This document shows, piece after piece, positions 8,223 to 17,530 of a stretch of 56,828 nucleotides of DNA. This stretch comes from Methanobacteriota archaeon (lineage in GTDB: Archaea; Thermoplasmatota; Thermoplasmata; Thermoplasmatales; GCA-001856825), in NCBI GenBank assembly GCA_017857235.1, contig JAFMDN010000006.1, positions 1-56,828 of the forward strand. Direction: 5' to 3'. A program made the translations under genes and the position numbers. The notes beneath the pieces were generated by a model, which saw nothing but the letters and a program-made list of their open reading frames with translations, did no database searches and had not been told where the DNA came from. Numbering within the stretch: position 1 is the first letter of the stretch; every line of letters starts with the position of its first letter.

Positions 8223-9491
8223 TTAAAAGAGTTTAATATATTCGTAAGCCTTATGATCTCCGTAGCAGTACTTAATTTTGCTAAACTGGCTTTTAAGTTC
8301 CTTAACTTCTTCCCTCACATCCTTTCCCTTTAATGCATTATTAATAAGTTCAGCTATGTAACTCATTTCGCTTTTTCCCATGCCTAACCTTGTAACCTCT
8401 TGTGTTCCAATTCTAATTCCAGATGGGTCTTGTGACCTTTTATTGGAATCCCCTGGAATCATATTCTTATTTAGAATTATGTTATTGGCCTCAAGTTTCT
8501 CAGCCACATATTTACCTCCGCCCTTATCAACAACGTTGACAAGAATTGTATGGCTCCTGGTAAATCCATTTTTTTCTGCAAGTACTTTAAAACCTAACTC
8601 GTGCAATGATTGTGCCAATTTCTGTGCATTCTGTATGATATTTTCAGCATACGCTTCTCCAAATTCAAGCATTTCAGCAGCCGTAACCCCCAACGCTGCA
8701 ACATTTCCTAAGTGATGATTAGATAGTACTCCTGGAAATACACCCCTCCTAACCAATTTCCAATCTTCTTCTGAAGTATTTCCTATTATTACTCCATGTT
8801 GCGGGCCTGGAAATGTTTTATGAGTTGATCCCGTTATAACATGGGCTCCTTCTCTCAAAGGATCCTGGAATCTTTTACCTGCTATGAGTCCCAATACGTG
8901 AGCGCCGTCATACCATACCCTGCAACTCACTTCATCCATAGCGTCTTTTAATTCCTTAATGGGAGCGGGGAATAGGAATACCGAAAACCCAAATAGGCAG
9001 ACTTTAGGTTTTTCCTCCAATATTTTCTTTTTCGTCTTATCTACATCTATCTCCATAAGTTCTGTATTGAATTCCATATTTACTGGCTTCAAGCCTCTAA
9101 ATCCAACGGCTCCAAATTCAGCAGATGATATGTGTGCGCCAGAGTCTAGTGATGGTGCCATTATTTTATCGCCTGGTGAAGTGAAAGCAAAAATGACGGC
9201 CTGATTGGCATTAGTTCCAGAGATTGGCCTTACATCGGCCTGTGGGGAATTAAATAATTCTTTAATCAGTTCTTCGGTTTTTATTTCAATTTCGTCATAG
9301 ATCTTGTTTCCCTGATAGTACCTGTGATGTGGCAACCCCTCCGCATATCTATTGTTTAAATCTGTTATAATCATTTCTTTTGCCAATGGACTCATGACAT
9401 TTTCGCTTGCTATTAATGGTATTGATTCTTCAAACCATTTTTGATGTTCCATCGCCTTTTGTCTAATCCATAATGCATCCTCAATGGCCAT
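8223..9491 (-). CDS. glyA: Serine hydroxymethyltransferase
   Basis: A 422-residue PLP enzyme that interconverts serine and glycine with a pterin one-carbon carrier. Visible landmarks are the N-terminal SIPLIASENV (substrate region), the PLP-Lys in GSTHKTFPGPQHG, YDGAHVLGLI, and the C-terminal RIGTQEVTRLGM. Length is normal for the archaeal form. The gene stands alone on the minus strand. A TATA-like CATTAAATT is ~25 bp upstream of the ATG, so the mRNA is probably leaderless. Confidence 0.96.
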   Translation of the reverse strand: MAIEDALWIRQKAMEHQKWFEESIPLIASENVMSPLAKEMIITDLNNRYAEGLPHHRYYQGNKIYDEIEIKTEELIKELFNSPQADVRPISGTNANQAVIFAFTSPGDKIMAPSLDSGAHISSAEFGAVGFRGLKPVNMEFNTELMEIDVDKTKKKILEEKPKVCLFGFSVFLFPAPIKELKDAMDEVSCRVWYDGAHVLGLIAGKRFQDPLREGAHVITGSTHKTFPGPQHGVIIGNTSEEDWKLVRRGVFPGVLSNHHLGNVAALGVTAAEMLEFGEAYAENIIQNAQKLAQSLHELGFKVLAEKNGFTRSHTILVNVVDKGGGKYVAEKLEANNIILNKNMIPGDSNKRSQDPSGIRIGTQEVTRLGMGKSEMSYIAELINNALKGKDVREEVKELKSQFSKIKYCYGDHKAYEYIKLF

Positions 9492-9542
9492 ATTTGAAAG
9501 TAATTTTGGGAATTTAATGATTTTCTAATAATATGGGGATAG

Positions 9543-10787
9543 CTATTTCAAAGCGTCGCTGTTCAAATATTGCCTGTAAGGTATTGTTAAGGCGAAATAA
9601 CCAAATCCCACCAATGCCATTAGTATGGCCATTGAAAACCAAAAAATGTCAGGAACATTAATGAAAAGACCTAATATCCATAATCCGAACACTGATCCCA
9701 AGAAGTTTCCCATACTGGTTGCCATGTTATAAAATCCTATAAAAGAACCCCTTGTTTCTTCCTTTGCTACGGAAGTTATAATAGTTTCAGTAGTTGGAGA
9801 GACAAAATCTTCACCTATAGTTAGCATTCCCATTATGAACATATAACCAATAAACCCCTCGAGGTATGCAATCATAAAATATGAGGCTGCATAAATAAGT
9901 GAACCAACTGCCCTCCAATGCAAATATGTGAACCTACTTGCTATAAGCCTGAAAATAGGATACTGGAATAACACAACTAACAGACCATTTAGAGAATATA
10001 TTATACCAAGTTCAAAGATGGATATGCCCTTAAATCCATATATGTAAATCGTAAATGTGGTTCCCCTTTGCCTTAATAGAAAATTAAACAGGATACCTAC
10101 TATTGTAAATAACAGCAGAAATCTTTCTTTGATAATGATTTTATTTATCCCCCTAACGGTCAATTTTGACTTTTTTTGATGTGTCTCTTTTACAAATAAT
10201 AATACAAGCAATTCAACTACACTCAGGATAGAGGTTATAATAAAAATATAACCGAGATTAATAGAACCTACGAATGCCCCTATTATTGGTCCTACGGCAG
10301 CTCCTGTGTTAACAAGCAATCTAACAATAGTGTATGCTGTCAACCTTTCAGACATTTTGGTTATATCTGCGATCGTAGCTTGTATTGCCGGGAATTGCAG
10401 TGCATTGAAAAATATTGTTGAATACCAAATGGTAATAATATAGATTACATGCACCTTGTAAATTACACCCATTCCAAGCAGTAGGTACAATACTGCAACT
10501 GGTATGGGAATATATATTAGGAATTTCCTTCTCCCTATTCTATCCGTCAAGATGCCTGAATAATATTGGACAAGGGCCATTATGAGTGTGGCAAATCCTG
10601 AATATAAACCTATTTCAAAAAGATTCAGCTTATAGATCTGGAATAGTACAATAGGTAGAAACAGAAATGAGGATGTTCTACCTAGTGCCCTTATAAATCT
10701 TGATGTTCCCAAAAGATAAATACGCCTATCAAGACTCTTTTCATCTTCTTCTGGATTATTAGTCATTTTGTTTATTTGTTGAGTCAT
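9543..10787 (-). CDS. MFS transporter
   Basis: A 414-residue protein with about twelve hydrophobic helices. The loop 2-3 signature appears as YYSGILTDRIGRRKFLIY, with a cytoplasmic centre near HQKKSKLTVRG. The major facilitator superfamily moves small solutes by proton-coupled exchange; the substrate cannot be inferred, but this form resembles drug or metabolite exporters. It overlaps the end of the LOG-like gene by 29 bp, or by 8 bp if ATG 10766 (MTNNPEEDEK) is the start, so the two are coupled. Confidence 0.85.
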   Translation of the reverse strand: MTQQINKMTNNPEEDEKSLDRRIYLLGTSRFIRALGRTSSFLFLPIVLFQIYKLNLFEIGLYSGFATLIMALVQYYSGILTDRIGRRKFLIYIPIPVAVLYLLLGMGVIYKVHVIYIITIWYSTIFFNALQFPAIQATIADITKMSERLTAYTIVRLLVNTGAAVGPIIGAFVGSINLGYIFIITSILSVVELLVLLFVKETHQKKSKLTVRGINKIIIKERFLLLFTIVGILFNFLLRQRGTTFTIYIYGFKGISIFELGIIYSLNGLLVVLFQYPIFRLIASRFTYLHWRAVGSLIYAASYFMIAYLEGFIGYMFIMGMLTIGEDFVSPTTETIITSVAKEETRGSFIGFYNMATSMGNFLGSVFGLWILGLFINVPDIFWFSMAILMALVGFGYFALTIPYRQYLNSDALK

Positions 10788-11256
10788 GGTTTTTAAAATA
10801 TTCTTCTACTGCTAAAACAGCTTCCTCAGGTGAATTAACTCGGATCATTTTCCCCTCATTGGGTTTCTTAGGTTCAGCGCAAATTTCGCCAATTGCAATA
10901 ACCGTTTTACCCTCTGCCAATGCAAATGATGCTTCAGATAAGGTTCCCGTGGATCCATCTATTGCAACAACAACCTCTCCTGCCCTTACAACAAGGAAAT
11001 TTCTTGCAAATCCCATTCCAGTTGGAATTTTGGCTGTTAAATATCGGTTCCCATCCATATGTGTATTGCTAGGGATAATTCCTATTACAATGCCTCCAGC
11101 TTCTTGGACCCCTTGAGAAACGCACTCCATAACACCGCCTAATCCCCCATTGAAAATTATGTATCCCTTTGAGGCTAAAAGGTTTCCAAGTCTTCTTGCA
11201 ATAGAACAAATAGATTCATCAACTACGCTACCGCCGATTACCGATACCTGATGCAT
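10759..11256 (-). CDS. LOG/TIGR00725-like Rossmann protein
   Basis: A 165-residue single-domain protein with N-terminal VSVIGGSVVDE, the loop FNGGLGGVMECVSQG and the family motif in variant form, DGSTGTLSEASFAL, where the usual PGGxGTxxE has lost Pro-Gly. Relatives bind nucleotide-like ligands or release ribose 5-phosphate from nucleoside monophosphates (LOG, cytokinin-type enzymes). The Arg and Glu of the LOG active site are partly present (ARNFLVV, SEASFA). Coupling to an MFS transporter suggests a shared small-molecule substrate; this is inference. Confidence 0.8.
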   Translation of the reverse strand: MHQVSVIGGSVVDESICSIARRLGNLLASKGYIIFNGGLGGVMECVSQGVQEAGGIVIGIIPSNTHMDGNRYLTAKIPTGMGFARNFLVVRAGEVVVAIDGSTGTLSEASFALAEGKTVIAIGEICAEPKKPNEGKMIRVNSPEEAVLAVEEYFKNHDSTNKQND

Positions 11257-11284
11257 CTGCGGTAATTAACAACTGGATTAAAAA

Positions 11285-12025
11285 TTATCCGTAAATGGGA
11301 GGTTCGTTATCTTTACTGGATTTTGGAAGCTGCATCTTGGTATATTGATCCATAATCTTCTTTATTTCTTCATTGAGCCTATTTACAGATTCTTCAAGAA
11401 TTTCAACGTTTACCTTCAGGTCATATATATCATTTAGGACATTTATTATGGAAAGAACCGCTGCTGGATCTTGCAATGTTACGGACGCTGGAGCCATGAT
11501 TGATACTGGGTTTAACCTTTTTCCTATAGAAACGTTAATTACTGCCCCTCCTAATCCGCCTATTATGGCCGATTCTGCACTCTTTAATCCCTTCTTCAAA
11601 AATTTATCGATATTGTTTTCTTCAGCTGCTACAAAAACAGTCCTGTCCTCAGGATACCCCTTAACAGGTATTCCTTCTACTACCACTACTTCCTTTGCAT
11701 TTTTTGATTCAAGCCAGTCCACTAATACAGATGAAACTTCATGAAGGCCCATCGGATCCACAGGAACGTCACATGTAACCAAAAGAAGATTCCCTTCCTT
11801 ATTTGAATATAATCTAAAAGGAGACCTCATTTTCTTACCAACGAAAACTGTAACAGGTGGTATGTATCTTGATCTTATTTGCGCAATTTGATGCATGTTC
11901 AATGATTCTATAATGTATGAAGATGTTAGTAAACCCAGGGAAGTTTCTTCCACAAATCCTAATATAACTAATGGGTTATTGAGTTCTTTCCTAACAAGTT
12001 CAATCATTTCCGTTCGATAATCCAT
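11285..12025 (-). CDS. PAC2 family (proteasome-assembly-chaperone-like) protein
   Basis: A 246-residue protein with the PAC2 fold pattern: GFVEETSLGLLTSSYIIESL near the N terminus, PVTVF, LLVTCDVPVDP, a VVVVEGIPVKG strand, and GAVINVSIGKRL. A C-terminal helix (~205-235) is coiled-coil-like. Eukaryotic relatives chaperone 20S proteasome assembly; archaeal members are uncharacterised, and some bind IMP-like or other ligands. No operon partner is evident. Confidence 0.8.
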   Translation of the reverse strand: MDYRTEMIELVRKELNNPLVILGFVEETSLGLLTSSYIIESLNMHQIAQIRSRYIPPVTVFVGKKMRSPFRLYSNKEGNLLLVTCDVPVDPMGLHEVSSVLVDWLESKNAKEVVVVEGIPVKGYPEDRTVFVAAEENNIDKFLKKGLKSAESAIIGGLGGAVINVSIGKRLNPVSIMAPASVTLQDPAAVLSIINVLNDIYDLKVNVEILEESVNRLNEEIKKIMDQYTKMQLPKSSKDNEPPIYG

Positions 12026-12196
12026 AATTATGTAGGGAATCTAAGAATAATAAACTTCCGATTTTATCTTTCTTAAATAATTTTGTGTTTTATTATCAAT
12101 GTCTAAATTCTGGTAAATCTTTTAAATCAAGTTTACAACTTAGATATGATGTTTAAAATAAACTTTAATAAATAAATACTTTTAAATAATATACAT

Positions 12197-13525
12197 ATGG
12201 GTGGACCTATGAGATTTGATAGCCCTAAGGATAACTTGGTGGCTAATTTATTGTTCCTTATAATAATGATAGTTATCACCCCTATAATTCCTGGAGTATT
12301 TTGGTTCAGGCTAGGGGACTTTACCTTGGATACTGTTAATTTTTATCATGTTATAATGCTTCCACTGGCATATTCTTTGATTCTAGGTACATTTTATATA
12401 TTAAATCCGAACGGAAGATTAACTAGATATGCATCCATACTCAACATCCCATTCCTCTTAATTGATTTACTTGGATTAGTGACCTTTTATAGCTATTCAT
12501 TGCTAACGCTCAATGCTTTGCTCCAGACAATTAGGGATCTTCTAGCGCTAATATTTGCAGTACTGCTCGGGTTATATCTCCTGTATTATCCTATAAAAAA
12601 GAGGGATGAATTTCGTAAAAGTTATGGGGCTATCATACTATTGCTCCTGGCTGTTTGGTCAAGCATTGTTGCCAGTATCCTAGGTATGATGTATGAATAT
12701 GGGACTCTTTATGGATTCTCATCTATATCATTCCTTAACAATTATATAAACTCAATTGGTGGGCCTACTGTGGTTTTGCCAAATTTACTGACATCTCACA
12801 GTCATGAAATGCTACCTGCAGTCATGGGAGGAATTGTGGGGCTTTCTGCCTTGGCCTTAAATTATTACAAACTCGATGGTAAAATTAGATCTGTGGCAAA
12901 TATTGGAATGCTCGTATCCTCATTTGGAATAATTTCCATGACAGTAATATATGTAATCTCTAGCTTATGGACTTATTCCATACCAACACTTTTCTCTTTC
13001 GGACCTGGAGATGTTAACGGTCTAGCATTTGACGACTCCCAAACAGGAATTGTAGGTTGGGGTGCGATCATCCTTGGGATTGCAATGTTCTACTTAAAAG
13101 GTGACAAAGATTATTTAAGATTAAGGAATCTTGAAATTTTTACATGGATAGGAGCCATGATTTCAATGATAGGTATTGGTTATGTTATTGAATTCAATGA
13201 ATCGTTCTATGGTTTCGGAAGCCCAGGAACCCCACCTAGCGGAGGCCCTGGCTACATGTATGACCTAGCATTCACAGATGGACATCTGATTCTTACCTTC
13301 TTTATTCTTGTGATTATTGCTTCAATCTTTGCCATAGTGGCCCTTATAAGAAAAGAAAATATTAAATTAGGAAAAACCCTATATTATTTTATCTTTGCTG
13401 GAATCATATTGGGAATAGAGGGATTGCTTGTTTACACAATGACTACCTATTGGCAAATTGAAGCAATAGGAGTCATAATAACCCTACTGGGGGTAGGATG
13501 GTTGGTAATTAAGAATTCTAGATAA
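12197..13525 (+). CDS. Polytopic membrane protein with conserved-looking intramembrane His
   Basis: A 442-residue protein with about twelve transmembrane segments. Four His sit in or near helices: H51 (NFYHVIML), H201 and H203 (TSHSHEMLPAVMGG) and H363 (FTDGHLILTFF). The HxH-plus-small-residue helix recalls haem-binding helices of haem-copper oxidase subunit I, but the full ligand set and the HPEVY-type motif are not seen, so no oxidase assignment is made. A TATA-like stretch at ~12162-12172 supports leaderless ATG 12197; ATG 12209, preceded by GGTGG, is an alternative start. The gene stands alone. Confidence 0.75.
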   Translation: MGGPMRFDSPKDNLVANLLFLIIMIVITPIIPGVFWFRLGDFTLDTVNFYHVIMLPLAYSLILGTFYILNPNGRLTRYASILNIPFLLIDLLGLVTFYSYSLLTLNALLQTIRDLLALIFAVLLGLYLLYYPIKKRDEFRKSYGAIILLLLAVWSSIVASILGMMYEYGTLYGFSSISFLNNYINSIGGPTVVLPNLLTSHSHEMLPAVMGGIVGLSALALNYYKLDGKIRSVANIGMLVSSFGIISMTVIYVISSLWTYSIPTLFSFGPGDVNGLAFDDSQTGIVGWGAIILGIAMFYLKGDKDYLRLRNLEIFTWIGAMISMIGIGYVIEFNESFYGFGSPGTPPSGGPGYMYDLAFTDGHLILTFFILVIIASIFAIVALIRKENIKLGKTLYYFIFAGIILGIEGLLVYTMTTYWQIEAIGVIITLLGVGWLVIKNSR

Positions 13526-13545
13526 TTTTATTAAATTTATTAATA

Positions 13546-13839
13546 TTAATTTTTTTGCGAGGCTATCTTGCGGTATTCTTCATCAAGGGATTCGAATACT
13601 TTGCCCATTCTCCTTAATGTTCTTTTAAGGGCTGCCTGTGGCTTACCCTGCTTTACCTCAATATAAATTCTGGGATTTGAGAGATATGGATGCTCCATAT
13701 AGTACCGTGCGTTTTTAACCATATCATCGTTTAAAAGTTCTTCCATTAATGGTCTTAGGATTGTGTTGTCAGAATTCAATACTTCATAAATTATGAAGTC
13801 CTTGCCTTTATCCACAACCTTGAATTCTATTTCCTTCAT
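13546..13839 (-). CDS. rpoL: RNA polymerase subunit L (Rpb11-like)
   Basis: 97 residues. It forms the assembly platform of RNA polymerase with RpoD. Markers are the N-terminal MKEIEFKVVDKG, the TILRPLMEELL helix, the HPYLSNPRIYIEV strand and a C-terminal helix. ATG 13839 is preferred over an upstream start at 13875: it gives the family length and is preceded by GGGAAAGGA, whereas the longer form would overlap the upstream gene. It lies 19 bp after the NMN adenylyltransferase gene on the same strand. Confidence 0.93.
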   Translation of the reverse strand: MKEIEFKVVDKGKDFIIYEVLNSDNTILRPLMEELLNDDMVKNARYYMEHPYLSNPRIYIEVKQGKPQAALKRTLRRMGKVFESLDEEYRKIASQKN

Positions 13840-13858
13840 TCCTTTCCCATAACCATTA

Positions 13859-14377
13859 TTACTTAATAACTTCATCGGTTTTTGAAAGGTCCCTTATCCT
13901 GTTTTCTCCATCTATTTCCATTATGACTTTGTAAGTTCCGTTTGGAACTAAATCTTTCCAGGGTTCATTGGCTATTATTCTTCTCCTAATTTCCCTTCCT
14001 GAATATAATTCTCTGCCGTGCATCTCTGGTTCTATAACCTTTTTACCAGCTTCCATGAACAGTCTTTTCACAAGAGGGTTACCCGAGATGGCTACATCAA
14101 ATGGTGGTGCCAGAGACGTTATGTGGGAAACCCAGAGACTGTTCCTGTATATATCCTCAATTGGTACGAGATAGTAGTCATGAATTCCTGATTCCTCTAA
14201 AGATTTTTGAATCATATAATGTCTTTCTCCAGCAGTGAAAGGATTAACCAATGTATGGGACTCTTGAGCACTCCCTATCCCGATTATTATTGATCCGTAT
14301 TCTTTAACTATTCTATTCACCAACCATAGATGGCCATTATGAAATGGTTGGAATCTGCCTATTAACAAAGGCCTCAT
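13859..14377 (-). CDS. Nicotinamide-nucleotide adenylyltransferase
   Basis: 172 residues. It joins NMN and ATP to make NAD. The nucleotidyltransferase motif GRFQPFHNGHLWL is next to the N terminus, IGIGSAQESHT follows, and the second motif is SGREIRRRI. ATG 14377 is chosen: a more distal ATG at 14413 would sit inside the TATA-like box CTTATATTTAAA (14396-14407), which lies ~25 bp before 14377 and predicts a leaderless message. Downstream rpoL is probably co-transcribed. Confidence 0.93.
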   Translation of the reverse strand: MRPLLIGRFQPFHNGHLWLVNRIVKEYGSIIIGIGSAQESHTLVNPFTAGERHYMIQKSLEESGIHDYYLVPIEDIYRNSLWVSHITSLAPPFDVAISGNPLVKRLFMEAGKKVIEPEMHGRELYSGREIRRRIIANEPWKDLVPNGTYKVIMEIDGENRIRDLSKTDEVIK

Positions 14378-14428
14378 AGTTAATGGTAATCTATTTTTAA
14401 ATATAAGTTTCATTGTGAATAATATTCA

Positions 14429-14448
14429 ATTCTATTTAATAATAGAAT
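14429..14448. promoter_or_regulatory. Inverted repeat over the gatD TATA region
   Basis: ATTCTATT and AATAGAAT form 8-bp arms around TAAT. The repeat covers the TATA-like element ~25 bp upstream of the gatD GTG start and lies ~50-70 bp upstream of the divergent NMN adenylyltransferase start. It could be a repressor operator or simply a symmetrical TATA element. Confidence 0.4.
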
Positions 14449-14461
14449 GCAATAAGGAATT

Positions 14462-15703
14462 GTGTCTGAAACAATCAAATTCATGTCAAAGGTAACTTTA
14501 AAATGGAAAGGGATAACAGTTTCCGGGAGATATATAAATGAAATTGGCGATTTTATCATAATTAAGCTAGATAATGGCTACAATATGTCATTCAAAAAGG
14601 ACGGTATTGAAATTATTGAAGCTTTAGAACCTGACGCTCAATTTGAAAATAATAATCATAAGAAAGTGAATGGAAATAAAGTTGGGGGGGTTGTGATCAT
14701 AGGGACTGGTGGAACCATTGCTTCGTATGTTGATTATAAAACAGGCGCCGTTAAGCCCCTTAAAAATTTCCAAGAGGCATTATTCAATAGCGAAGAACTT
14801 GAAACCCTCGGTAATATAGAGGATGAAATTCTTTTCAATATTTTCTCTGAAGATATGGAGCCAGACCATTGGATTGAAATGGCTCGGAAAGCTTATGAAA
14901 GAATGAAAGAAGGTAAGGCTTTGGTTTTTGCACATGGAACCGATACCATGTCATTTTCAGCTTCGGCCCTTTCATTTATGATTGAGAATAACCATTACCC
15001 AATTATTTTTACAGGTTCCCAGAGGTCATCTGACAGACCAAGCAGCGATGCTTATTTCAATTTAAAGGGAGCCATAAAATTGGCAGCTACAAGCGACTTG
15101 GGGGATGTTTCTGTTGTAATGCATTCAGATATGAGTGATGATTTCCTCTCTATTCATAAGGGGGTTAGAGTGAGGAAGATGCATACGTCAAGAAGAGATG
15201 CATTCAAAAGTATAAATGATATTGAATTAGGAAGGATCGACAGTATGCTGAACATTAAACTTAATGATAATTACAGAAAAATCAAAAGAGAAAATGATAT
15301 GATTCTTTATGATAAATTCGAAAAAATGGTTTCATTAATTTATTACTATCCTGGAATGGATAAAGAAATATTTTATAAACAGATTGATAAATCTAAAGGA
15401 TCCATTATTGCAGGCACTGGCCTTGGACATATAAAAAATGAGTTTGTCCATTATTTATCACAATATCGTGATGAAAAAATAATAGGGGTAACCTCCCAAT
15501 GCCTGTATGGTTCTGTTAATTTGAATGTTTACAGTACCGGAAGGAACATGCTATCTGCAGGCCTAATACCACTTAAAGACATGCTGCCTGAAACTGCATA
15601 TGTTAAACTGGGTTTTCTTCTGGGCAATTTCGAATTCCAGAGAGCAAAGGAGTTATTAAACACGGATATGAGAGGTGAGATCTCTGACAGACGCACAAAC
15701 TGA
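14462..15703 (+). CDS. gatD: Glutamyl-tRNA(Gln) amidotransferase subunit D
   Basis: A 413-residue asparaginase-like subunit that releases ammonia from an amide donor, for conversion of Glu-tRNA(Gln) to Gln-tRNA(Gln) with GatE. Residues 1-~55 form the small beta-barrel (VTLKWKGITVSGRY). The catalytic domain has GTGGTIASYVDYKTGAV, AHGTDTMSFSA and the Lys-containing YFNLKGAIKLA. GTG 14462 sits at the expected leaderless distance from the TATA-like box; ATG 14483 is an alternative. The 3' end overlaps gatE by 29 bp. Confidence 0.95.
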   Translation: MSETIKFMSKVTLKWKGITVSGRYINEIGDFIIIKLDNGYNMSFKKDGIEIIEALEPDAQFENNNHKKVNGNKVGGVVIIGTGGTIASYVDYKTGAVKPLKNFQEALFNSEELETLGNIEDEILFNIFSEDMEPDHWIEMARKAYERMKEGKALVFAHGTDTMSFSASALSFMIENNHYPIIFTGSQRSSDRPSSDAYFNLKGAIKLAATSDLGDVSVVMHSDMSDDFLSIHKGVRVRKMHTSRRDAFKSINDIELGRIDSMLNIKLNDNYRKIKRENDMILYDKFEKMVSLIYYYPGMDKEIFYKQIDKSKGSIIAGTGLGHIKNEFVHYLSQYRDEKIIGVTSQCLYGSVNLNVYSTGRNMLSAGLIPLKDMLPETAYVKLGFLLGNFEFQRAKELLNTDMRGEISDRRTN

Positions 15704-17501
15704 TGTTAGAATTGGATTGGAGATACACTTCCAGTTAAAGGGTGAAAAATTGTTTTGCAGGTGCCCTACAGAGGGAAAGGGAAATAAATTAGGGTCATTC
15801 TGGAGGAAATTAAGAGCAGTATCTGGGGAAGTTTCCTCGGTTGACAAAGCTGCTGTAATGGAAATGGAAAAAGAACGTGAATTCCACTATGAAATAACTG
15901 ACAATTCTTGTCTAGTTGAATTCGATGAAGAACCGCCGCATACTCCTAATGGGGAAAACATTGATGCAGCAATTAAGGCCTCTTTATTGTTGAATTGCAA
16001 AATAGTGGATGCACTTAATTTTATGAGGAAAATTGTAATTGATGGATCCAATACATCTGGCTTCCAAAGAACTGCGATTGTTGGAATAAACGGTTATTTT
16101 GAACATGGAAACAAAAAAATCGGCATATCCACAGTATGCTTGGAAGAGGAAGCTTCTAGAAAAATTGATGAAAAAGATAATAAAATCTATTACTCTCTGG
16201 AAAGACTTGGGATTCCACTTATAGAAGTAAGCACTTCACCCGATATTTCCTCTCCAAAAGAGGCAAGAGAGGTTGCCAAGAATCTGGGAATGTTAATAAG
16301 AAGAATTGGAAAAATACAGAGAGATGTTGATTCCATAAGGCAGGATTTGAATATCTCAATAAATGGAGGAAACAGAGTAGAAATTAAGGGGGTTCAATCG
16401 CTATCAGCTATTGAAACAGTATTAGAAAATGAAATTAAGAGACAGAAATCACTCATTGATATATCGCAAATCTTAAAGCAGAGAGGTTTAAATCAAGATG
16501 ATATTAGAATTGAGTTTATTGATATTGCCCATGAAGCAATAAAATGGAATTCCAATATTATAAGAAAAGGTATCGAACAAGGTAATAAAATATTCATTTT
16601 CAAACTCCCTAAATTAAAAGGTCTTCTGAAAAACGGAAATTATAGATTGGGTAAAGAATTAGCAGATAGATTGAGGGTTATAGGGATAGGAGGAATGATA
16701 CACTCTGATGAGCTGCCTGCATATGGAATAAACGAATCCATGATCTCTTGGATAAGGCAAATTTTAAATTTGGAAGAAAATGATGCATTCGGTATAATAG
16801 CTATTCCTGAAAGTAAGTCAGCTTTAGTCAAAAATATTCTTGAAGAGAGAGTGGCACAATCTTTAGACGGTGTTCCAGCAGAGACAAGGGCAGCCATAGG
16901 TGATGAAACTAGATTCATGAGGCCTCTACCTGGAAGCTCTAGGATGTATCCAGAAACGGACATACCCCTAATAATTATAACAAAGGAAATGTTGGAAAAA
17001 AATATTAAGGATTTACCTAAAGGGGTTGATGAAAGAATTAAGATGCTGGAATCTTTGGGAATACCTAAACAGGAGGCCATGGTTTCATTGGATTTGGGTC
17101 TGGATGAGATAATTGAAGAAATAGTAAAAAAATATGGGAACCCCACAGTAGCAAGCTCCTTTATTAACAGAGTTAGACCTAAAGAAAAGGACAAAGAGAA
17201 ATTGAACATTATATTCAATCTTCTTAATCAGGGAAAAATACCAAAAGAAGCTCTTGATACACTTTACCAATACCCAGAAAAGTTGGAAGAACTGATTACT
17301 TCCAGTAAACAGACACCTCAATTGGAAAATAGAATTAGAGAGATTGTCCAAGCTAGGAGGGAACTTATTCTCGAAAGAGGAGAAAATGCATTTAAACCAA
17401 TAATGGGGGAAGTTATGAAGGAAATGAGAGGCAAACTGGAAGGTCAAATTATTTCAAAAATTGTAAGGGATGAAATAGATAAGATTATTCACGAAAAATA
17501 A
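15675..17501 (+). CDS. gatE: Glutamyl-tRNA(Gln) amidotransferase subunit E
   Basis: A 608-residue subunit that binds tRNA(Gln), activates the glutamate with ATP and receives ammonia from GatD. It has VRIGLEIHFQL at the N terminus, the Cys-rich LFCRCPTEG, SRMYPETDIPLI, a probable GAD-type insert around residues 280-400 and a helical YqeY-like tail. The start GTG 15675 lies inside gatD, giving translational coupling. An AsnRS gene elsewhere in the window fits GatDE serving only glutamine. Confidence 0.95.
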   Translation: MRSLTDAQTDVRIGLEIHFQLKGEKLFCRCPTEGKGNKLGSFWRKLRAVSGEVSSVDKAAVMEMEKEREFHYEITDNSCLVEFDEEPPHTPNGENIDAAIKASLLLNCKIVDALNFMRKIVIDGSNTSGFQRTAIVGINGYFEHGNKKIGISTVCLEEEASRKIDEKDNKIYYSLERLGIPLIEVSTSPDISSPKEAREVAKNLGMLIRRIGKIQRDVDSIRQDLNISINGGNRVEIKGVQSLSAIETVLENEIKRQKSLIDISQILKQRGLNQDDIRIEFIDIAHEAIKWNSNIIRKGIEQGNKIFIFKLPKLKGLLKNGNYRLGKELADRLRVIGIGGMIHSDELPAYGINESMISWIRQILNLEENDAFGIIAIPESKSALVKNILEERVAQSLDGVPAETRAAIGDETRFMRPLPGSSRMYPETDIPLIIITKEMLEKNIKDLPKGVDERIKMLESLGIPKQEAMVSLDLGLDEIIEEIVKKYGNPTVASSFINRVRPKEKDKEKLNIIFNLLNQGKIPKEALDTLYQYPEKLEELITSSKQTPQLENRIREIVQARRELILERGENAFKPIMGEVMKEMRGKLEGQIISKIVRDEIDKIIHEK

Positions 17502-17530
17502 TTCCATTTAATAGACAAAGGTTGAGAAGA

